DNA of 50,445 nucleotides from Aureispira sp. (GTDB lineage Bacteria; Bacteroidota; Bacteroidia; Chitinophagales; Saprospiraceae): the NCBI GenBank assembly GCA_024222455.1, contig JAAEPD010000470.1:1-50445 (forward strand), in the 5' to 3' direction. Below the pieces are notes generated by a model. The model saw only the letters and a list, made by a program, of their open reading frames with translations. It was not told the origin of the DNA and made no database searches. The translations under genes were made by a program, and so were the position numbers. Shown here piece after piece: positions 46,040 through 50,445 of this stretch. Positions within the stretch are counted from its first letter, which is position 1. Each line of letters begins with the position of its first letter.

Positions 46040-46765
46040 ATGGAATTGATTTTTGCTATCCTCGACCTAATTCAAAACTTCTCTTCTGGAGAATTGTTCA
46101 CCATTAGCGCTATTGCCTTGACTAGTTTATTGGCTGGTATGTACACACATCGTAGTTTAAGAGCCTTAGATGGTGAGGATTTAAAAATAAAACATACTGG
46201 TAAATCGGTCGCTGAAGACATGCTTTGGGAGTATGGTTTGGGCAATATCGATATCAAACCTATTAAAGGTCAGTTGACTGATAACTACAATCCTAAAGAA
46301 AGAACCATCAACTTAAGCAAAACAACTTACAATAGAAAAACAGCTTTGGCTGTAGCTATTGCTGCACACGAGGCAGGACATGTTGTTCAGCACGAAAAGG
46401 GTAATGTTTGGTGGTCTGTACGCACAGCTTTGGCTCCTATAGTCAAATGGATTGGTCGTTTGCAGATGCTTGCAGCAGGAGCATTTATTCTTTTGCATGG
46501 TCTGACTAATAGTCCAATCTTCTTGTGGGCAATGCTAATTTGGTACCTGATTCCTGTAGTGTTTACAATTATCTTATTGCCTTTTGAGTTCGATGCGAGT
46601 GCTAAAGCATTGCGCTGGATAAAAGAGTTTGATATTTTGAAAGGTAAGGATTACAAAACAGCTGAAAAAGCCCTAAATCTAGCTGCAACAACTTATGTGT
46701 GGCAAGCGATTAGTACTGGAACGGTATTTTTCCGCTGGTTGATCATTTTACGCAAGCGAAGATAG
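46040..46765 (+). CDS. YugP-like membrane zinc metallopeptidase
   Basis: The 241-aa membrane protein has an N-terminal helix and a cytoplasmic-side AHEAGHVVQHEKG with the HExxH zinc motif. Two or three more helices follow (about 135-185), then a FEFDASAKAL motif that supplies the third-ligand region. This is the YugP/PF04298-type layout. Its substrate is unknown. Confidence 0.9.
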   Translation: MELIFAILDLIQNFSSGELFTISAIALTSLLAGMYTHRSLRALDGEDLKIKHTGKSVAEDMLWEYGLGNIDIKPIKGQLTDNYNPKERTINLSKTTYNRKTALAVAIAAHEAGHVVQHEKGNVWWSVRTALAPIVKWIGRLQMLAAGAFILLHGLTNSPIFLWAMLIWYLIPVVFTIILLPFEFDASAKALRWIKEFDILKGKDYKTAEKALNLAATTYVWQAISTGTVFFRWLIILRKRR

Positions 46766-47004
46766 ATACACATTATTTATAGAGACTGTTTTATGGGCAT
46801 CTGCAAATCAATAGGTGGATGCCCTATCAAGAATAGCTTAGAAAGGTTTATGGTGGAGATATGATTGCAGAGGACTTTTTAGTTATTGATGATTTGGAGC
46901 GTGAAGTGGAAAAGATTTATGCTAGGTTAAGCCTTATATAATGTCCTATTGTGCAATCTTGTTTTGGGGGGGGCACAAGTTTTAGGAACAGAATTGGTTG
47001 GAGA
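46766..47004. other. Non-coding stretch with possible small ORF remnants
   Basis: No convincing gene is present. The stretch contains a 7-bp hairpin (GGGCATC/GATGCCC, 46795-46824) and two short ORFs (MGICKSIGG..., 23 aa at 46794; MIAEDFLVIDDLEREVEKI..., 26 aa at 46861). It also has a run of eight G's (46966-46973), unusual in this AT-rich context. It may be the decayed end of a lost gene. Confidence 0.3.
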
Positions 47005-47325
47005 CTATTCTGCTACCTCAAACTCCAAACGAAGCAAATGACTAGAAAAATTCTTACCCAAAGTATCTACACGCATAGACCTTGAAGCACCCCCATCCAA
47101 AGCCTCATGACAAACAAAGTTGAGTGACTCTAAAGCATCCCATTCGTAACGATCTACCTTACCTTTTATTAGACCTTTGAAATGTGTTTTGACCAGGTCA
47201 GAAGTAAGGTGCGCCTTCAAGAAATCATAGTCAGCAAGGGAGTTGGCCATTACACCAATATTGCAAATATCATTTTTATCGCCAGAGCGAGCAGAAGCAA
47301 TGTCTATAAGTTTTATAGTTTTCAT
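47005..47325 (-). CDS. AtuA-related small protein
   Basis: The 106-aa product matches the small C-terminal domain of the AtuA/DUF1446 family (LIDIASARSGDKNDICNIGVMA ... LDGGASRSMRVDTLGKNFSSHLLRLEFEV). In other genomes it is encoded next to, or fused with, the large AtuA part of acyclic terpene or acyl-CoA breakdown operons. Here the large part is absent from the window. The gene is intact. Confidence 0.75.
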   Translation of the reverse strand: MKTIKLIDIASARSGDKNDICNIGVMANSLADYDFLKAHLTSDLVKTHFKGLIKGKVDRYEWDALESLNFVCHEALDGGASRSMRVDTLGKNFSSHLLRLEFEVAE

Positions 47326-47405
47326 TTGTTGGTCTTTGTTAGTTCATGTACCTTTATGCCCTCAATTTAAGCAAATTTTCTGGATAGCTAATAATTTTAA
47401 TTCTA

Positions 47406-48698
47406 ATGAACAAACAATTATATGTATTTGGTCTAGCCTTAGTTTTAGGTGCCTGCACCAATGATGCACCAAACGATACAACCACAACCAATACTGTGGA
47501 TACTACAAAAACAGAAGTAGTAGAAATCCCTAAGGATACCATCCATCGCCTAAAGTTAAGCTTTGTAGGAGATATTATGGGGCATGGCGACCAAATCAAG
47601 TCAGCTGCCATTGATGCAAAGATGGATTCTTTTGATTATGAGCCTTGTTTCCGTTTTATCAAACCAATTATGGAAGAGGCCGATTTGGCTATAGGCAACC
47701 TAGAGGTGACACTCAATGACAAAAAGAAATATACAGGCTATCCTAGATTTAGAAGTCCTGATGCTTTGGCTAATGATCTTAAAAATGCAGGCTTTGATTT
47801 TTTAGTTACGGCTAATAATCATTCTAATGATAATAATCTACGTGGGGTAATTCACACACTAGACACCTTAGCAGGTTTAGGATTTATACATACAGGTACC
47901 TTCCGAAATGCAGAAGAACGAGCAGCTACTTATCCTTTGATTATAGAGAAAGAGGCAGATGGAACAACTTTTAAGTTAGCCTTTCTTAATTATACCTATG
48001 GGACTAATGGTATTCCTACTACAGAACCTTCTATAGTGAATCTGATCGAGGAAGAACAAATGCTCAAAGATATAGAGGCAGCCAAGCAGGCCGAACCTGA
48101 TATGATTATAGCTTTCATGCATTGGGGGAGTGAGTATAAGTTGGACGAAAATAGTAGACAGCAAAAAACAACCAAATTACTTTGGGATAATGGGGTAGAT
48201 GTAGTGATAGGAGCGCATCCACATGTTATAGAACCTATCAAAACTGATACATTATATACTAAAGATAGCAGCAGACAACGAGAAGTTTTAGTAGCTTATT
48301 CTTTAGGTAATTTTATTTCTAATCAATTCCGTCCTAATACAGACATTGGGTTGATCTTCGATATAGAGTTGGTCAAAAATAGTGCATCCAATACTACTAT
48401 AATAGGGGAGCATGACTATGTGTTGGCTTGGCGCTATATTCATGATAGAGCCAAAAAGGTCTATGACCGAGTGCATACAATTTTACCTGTTACTGCTTTT
48501 GAGAATGATACTACCAGTTTTTTAGGAATGTCAGCTAGCGATCTTAATAAGATGAAGGCAACTGCTCAACGTATGCGCAAACATTTAGGTAAATGGCAGA
48601 GTAAGGAACGTCAAGTGAGTTTGGAGGATTTAATTAATGCAGGGGCCGTTTCTTTAAACCCTAAAAAGGAGGAAGCTATCTTAGCTAAAGAAGATTAA
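47406..48698 (+). CDS. CapA-family lipoprotein (PGA_cap metallophosphatase-like)
   Basis: The 430-aa lipoprotein has the lipobox LGAC in MNKQLYVFGLALVLGACTND, then a Thr-rich linker. A CapA/metallophosphatase-like domain follows with GDIMGHG, NLEVTL, TANNHSNDN, MHWGSEY and GAHPHVIEP. Family members help poly-gamma-glutamate or other capsule or envelope functions, but no capsule genes are near, so the role is open. Confidence 0.88.
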   Translation: MNKQLYVFGLALVLGACTNDAPNDTTTTNTVDTTKTEVVEIPKDTIHRLKLSFVGDIMGHGDQIKSAAIDAKMDSFDYEPCFRFIKPIMEEADLAIGNLEVTLNDKKKYTGYPRFRSPDALANDLKNAGFDFLVTANNHSNDNNLRGVIHTLDTLAGLGFIHTGTFRNAEERAATYPLIIEKEADGTTFKLAFLNYTYGTNGIPTTEPSIVNLIEEEQMLKDIEAAKQAEPDMIIAFMHWGSEYKLDENSRQQKTTKLLWDNGVDVVIGAHPHVIEPIKTDTLYTKDSSRQREVLVAYSLGNFISNQFRPNTDIGLIFDIELVKNSASNTTIIGEHDYVLAWRYIHDRAKKVYDRVHTILPVTAFENDTTSFLGMSASDLNKMKATAQRMRKHLGKWQSKERQVSLEDLINAGAVSLNPKKEEAILAKED

Positions 48699-48710
48699 AG
48701 AATGGAATAG

Positions 48711-48740
48711 TTGTCAAATTCTAATGAATTTGTATTTTTG
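48711..48740 (+). promoter_or_regulatory. Bacteroidetes-type promoter of the DUF5606 gene
   Basis: A -33 TTG (48711-48713), exactly 19 bases, then the -7 box TATTTTTG (48733-48740). It lies 50 bases before the start codon. Confidence 0.65.
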
Positions 48741-48790
48741 CAGAACTAGTACATGGAATAGCAAAGTATAAAACAAAACATAATAAGATA

Positions 48791-49228
48791 ATGAATTTAG
48801 AAAAACTTGTAGCCATTAGTGGGCGCTCTGGAATCTATAGAATGGCGGCTAATCGCGCTAATGGACTGATTGTAGAAGATTTGGATTCGGGTAAGAAATT
48901 TTTTGTTTCTGGTCGTTTACACCAATTTACACCATTAGAATCTATATCTATATATACAACCACAGAAGAGTCTACTGCAGAGCTTAAGACTGTTTTTAAC
49001 AACATGTTGTTGAAATTAGATAGCCATGCTATACCAACAGGAAAGGCTTCTTCTAATGAGGTACGTGCCTATTTTGAAGAGATTTTACCAGAGTTTGATC
49101 CTCACAAGGTATTAACTAGTGACATTAAGAAACTGATCAAATGGTTTGTTTTCTTGAACCAACGCGATTTATTGAGTCTTATCGAAGAGACAGAAGAGGT
49201 TGTAGAAGCTAGCGAAGAGGAAGAATAG
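48791..49228 (+). CDS. DUF5606 domain protein
   Basis: This 145-aa cytoplasmic protein, known across Bacteroidota, has no established function. It begins MNLEKLVAISGRSGIYRMAANRANGLIVEDLDSGKK, followed by SGRLHQFTPLESISIYT and a helical C-terminal part (IKKLIKWFVFLNQRDLLSL), and has an acidic tail. It has its own promoter and a terminator. Confidence 0.88.
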   Translation: MNLEKLVAISGRSGIYRMAANRANGLIVEDLDSGKKFFVSGRLHQFTPLESISIYTTTEESTAELKTVFNNMLLKLDSHAIPTGKASSNEVRAYFEEILPEFDPHKVLTSDIKKLIKWFVFLNQRDLLSLIEETEEVVEASEEEE

Positions 49229-49257
49229 TCACTTATTTAGCTATAAAATATAAATGG

Positions 49258-49293
49258 AAGCTATCAAGCACTTGTTGTTTGATAGCTTTTTTG
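49258..49293 (+). terminator. Intrinsic terminator after DUF5606
   Basis: AAGCTATCAA pairs perfectly with TTGATAGCTT and is followed by a T-run. Confidence 0.85.
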
Positions 49294-49689
49294 TGTTTAA
49301 TAGTATCGTTTAGACTCTAAAAAATGATTGTTACCCAAACTATTTGTTAAGAAAGTTTTAAAAAACCATCAAAAAAAGGGTTTTTTCTGTTTTTAGACGG
49401 TGTATATTTTACACAAATCCGACATTTCCAAATTTTAAATGCTTTCCCGATACCTAGGGACTTATATTGAAAATCATAATACTTAGCTAACTACCCAAAA
49501 GTTCTTGTTTTTGTGTTAATGCTAAAAAACAGTGTCACAAAAAATGGCACTAATAAAAAAAAGAAAGGTAACATCTTTTGAATATCTGCATAAATATTCA
49601 GAACTTCCGAAGCATTCAACCAAATATGATTTTTAAACTTAAATAAATCCCAGTTATATAGATTGAATTAATACATGTTATAATAATAA
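49294..49689. other. AT-rich intergenic stretch
   Basis: There is no recognisable gene apart from a 30-codon ORF at 49544-49636 (MALIKKRKVTSFEYLHKYSE...), which has no supporting signal. A short inverted repeat (AGTGTCA/TGGCACT, around 49531-49551) could act as a weak minus-strand terminator. Confidence 0.3.
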
Positions 49690-49766
49690 TAGTCTATATG
49701 TTTTAACTTGATCAAGTTAAAATAACAGTAAACTTTTCTAATGAATTAGAAAAACTTTATAGACTA
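49690..49766 (-). repeat. Palindromic repeat element, copy 2 (inverted)
   Basis: A perfect outer pair TAGTCTATA/TATAGACTA encloses a perfect 22-bp palindrome (49701-49722) and a hairpin with arms TTTTCTAAT/ATTAGAAAA (49734-49753). Its reverse complement aligns with 972-1054 over nearly the whole length, with both hairpins in the same order. Confidence 0.65.
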
Positions 49767-49860
49767 AGTAGAATAATAAAATTATTTTTTTTCAACCCAA
49801 TAGGTAAGGTGAGACAACACACTAACAAGACACCCAACCTATCAATAAAATCACAAAATA

Positions 49861-50445
49861 ATGGCAGATTTCACAGGAAAGATTAAGCGTATTCGTATTA
49901 GAAAAAGACGAACAGGTTCAGGATTTAAAGTAGTAGCAAAGGTGGAAGATGATCCAGAAGGAAAATCTATGGAAGTAAATACTACATTTACTAATGTGCC
50001 AGCAGATATGCCACAACCTGTATTAGAAAATCCAGACTTACCCTATAAAAATACCAATGCTAATGGTGTTCGTCGTTTTGTAAATCGTGAACTGACGTTT
50101 ACAGGAGGTGATCCGGAAGAAATGGGCTATACAATAGAAGCTACACCCCTAGATGCTAGTGGTACCGCTTTAGCACCTGCTGAAACTTTTCAGGCAGTAG
50201 TAGAACCTAATGTTGCAGTAGGAATGGTGAATAAGGTGCGTATACAGGAGAAAAGTAATGGTAAATTCAAGGTAACTGTAATTGTAAAAGGGAATACAGA
50301 TGTCGACCAAGTTGCTAGTGTTAATGTTATTTTTGAAGAGCCTTATGAAGGACCAGCACCTTTAGAGACAGAAGTAAATTGTGCTTTAGTTTCTAGCACT
50401 GATGGTAAACGTAAGTTTGTATATCAAGATTTAGAATTTGACTCA
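49861..50445 (+). CDS. Unknown protein with two repeated beta domains (truncated by window edge)
   Basis: The open frame runs from ATG at 49861 to the window end (195 codons, no stop). It has two similar halves: KIKRIRIRKRRTGSGFKVVAKV... KRxRRFVNRELTFTGG-like, then MVNKVRIQEKSNGKFKVTVIV ... TDGKRKFVYQDLEF. These look like tandem Ig-like or lectin-like domains of about 110 residues. There is no signal peptide. I do not recognise the family. Confidence 0.6.
   Translation, partial: MADFTGKIKRIRIRKRRTGSGFKVVAKVEDDPEGKSMEVNTTFTNVPADMPQPVLENPDLPYKNTNANGVRRFVNRELTFTGGDPEEMGYTIEATPLDASGTALAPAETFQAVVEPNVAVGMVNKVRIQEKSNGKFKVTVIVKGNTDVDQVASVNVIFEEPYEGPAPLETEVNCALVSSTDGKRKFVYQDLEFDS

Overview
The window reads as an AT-rich chromosomal segment of a Bacteroidota bacterium. 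The signs are type IX secretion (T9SS) C-terminal sorting domains on two large secreted proteins, promoters of the Bacteroidetes form (TTG, about 19-21 bases, TAnnTTTG), weak Shine-Dalgarno sequences, and family-specific genes (DUF1599 next to a BT_3928/DoxX-like protein, DUF5606, DUF5106-like thioredoxins). The hypothetical proteins have a Saprospiria-like flavour, but genus is a guess. No rRNA or tRNA genes, CRISPR arrays or intact insertion sequences were seen.

Positions 1-2706 hold the most unusual locus: a retron whose reverse transcriptase gene (1102-2649) is preceded by a tandem array of retron non-coding RNAs. Three units are complete (135-375, 411-649, 657-912) and a fourth is cut by the left edge. 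Each complete unit has its own a1/a2 end pairing, a conserved msr hairpin, a constant msd base and apex, and between them a 35-bp hairpin arm whose sequence differs from unit to unit while pairing stays perfect or nearly so. A terminator (928-969) ends the array, a second one follows the RT, and no effector gene is visible on the right. One RT could therefore make a panel of different msDNAs.

Positions 2803-8300 carry a very large NtrY-like membrane histidine kinase and formate-tetrahydrofolate ligase. On the minus strand, 8395-12622 holds an outer-membrane barrel protein and a T9SS adhesin-like protein with Kazal-, dockerin- and cohesin-like parts. From 12815 to 21216 the plus strand carries unknown proteins, a transglutaminase-like protein, xseA, an SDR, a crotonase and a FAD monooxygenase. 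Positions 22019-24195 are xseB, DUF1599 and the DoxX-like protein. Positions 24421-28047 are two tandem M61-type peptidases, the second with a destroyed zinc site.

The minus strand from 28114 to 33795 has a GH113-like lipoprotein, two tandem thioredoxin-like lipid- or envelope-side proteins, an unknown secreted protein and a HAD phosphatase. The plus strand from 33986 to 49228 has a GH3-family protein, a TPR protein, a LexA/CI-like S24 regulator with a palindromic operator candidate, a giant T9SS protein, an M20 dipeptidase, several small membrane proteins, a YugP-type zinc peptidase, a CapA-like lipoprotein and DUF5606; a lone AtuA-like gene lies on the minus strand. The window ends in a 630-base non-coding stretch and a truncated gene of unknown function. 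That stretch holds an inverted copy of the palindromic element found directly upstream of the retron RT.
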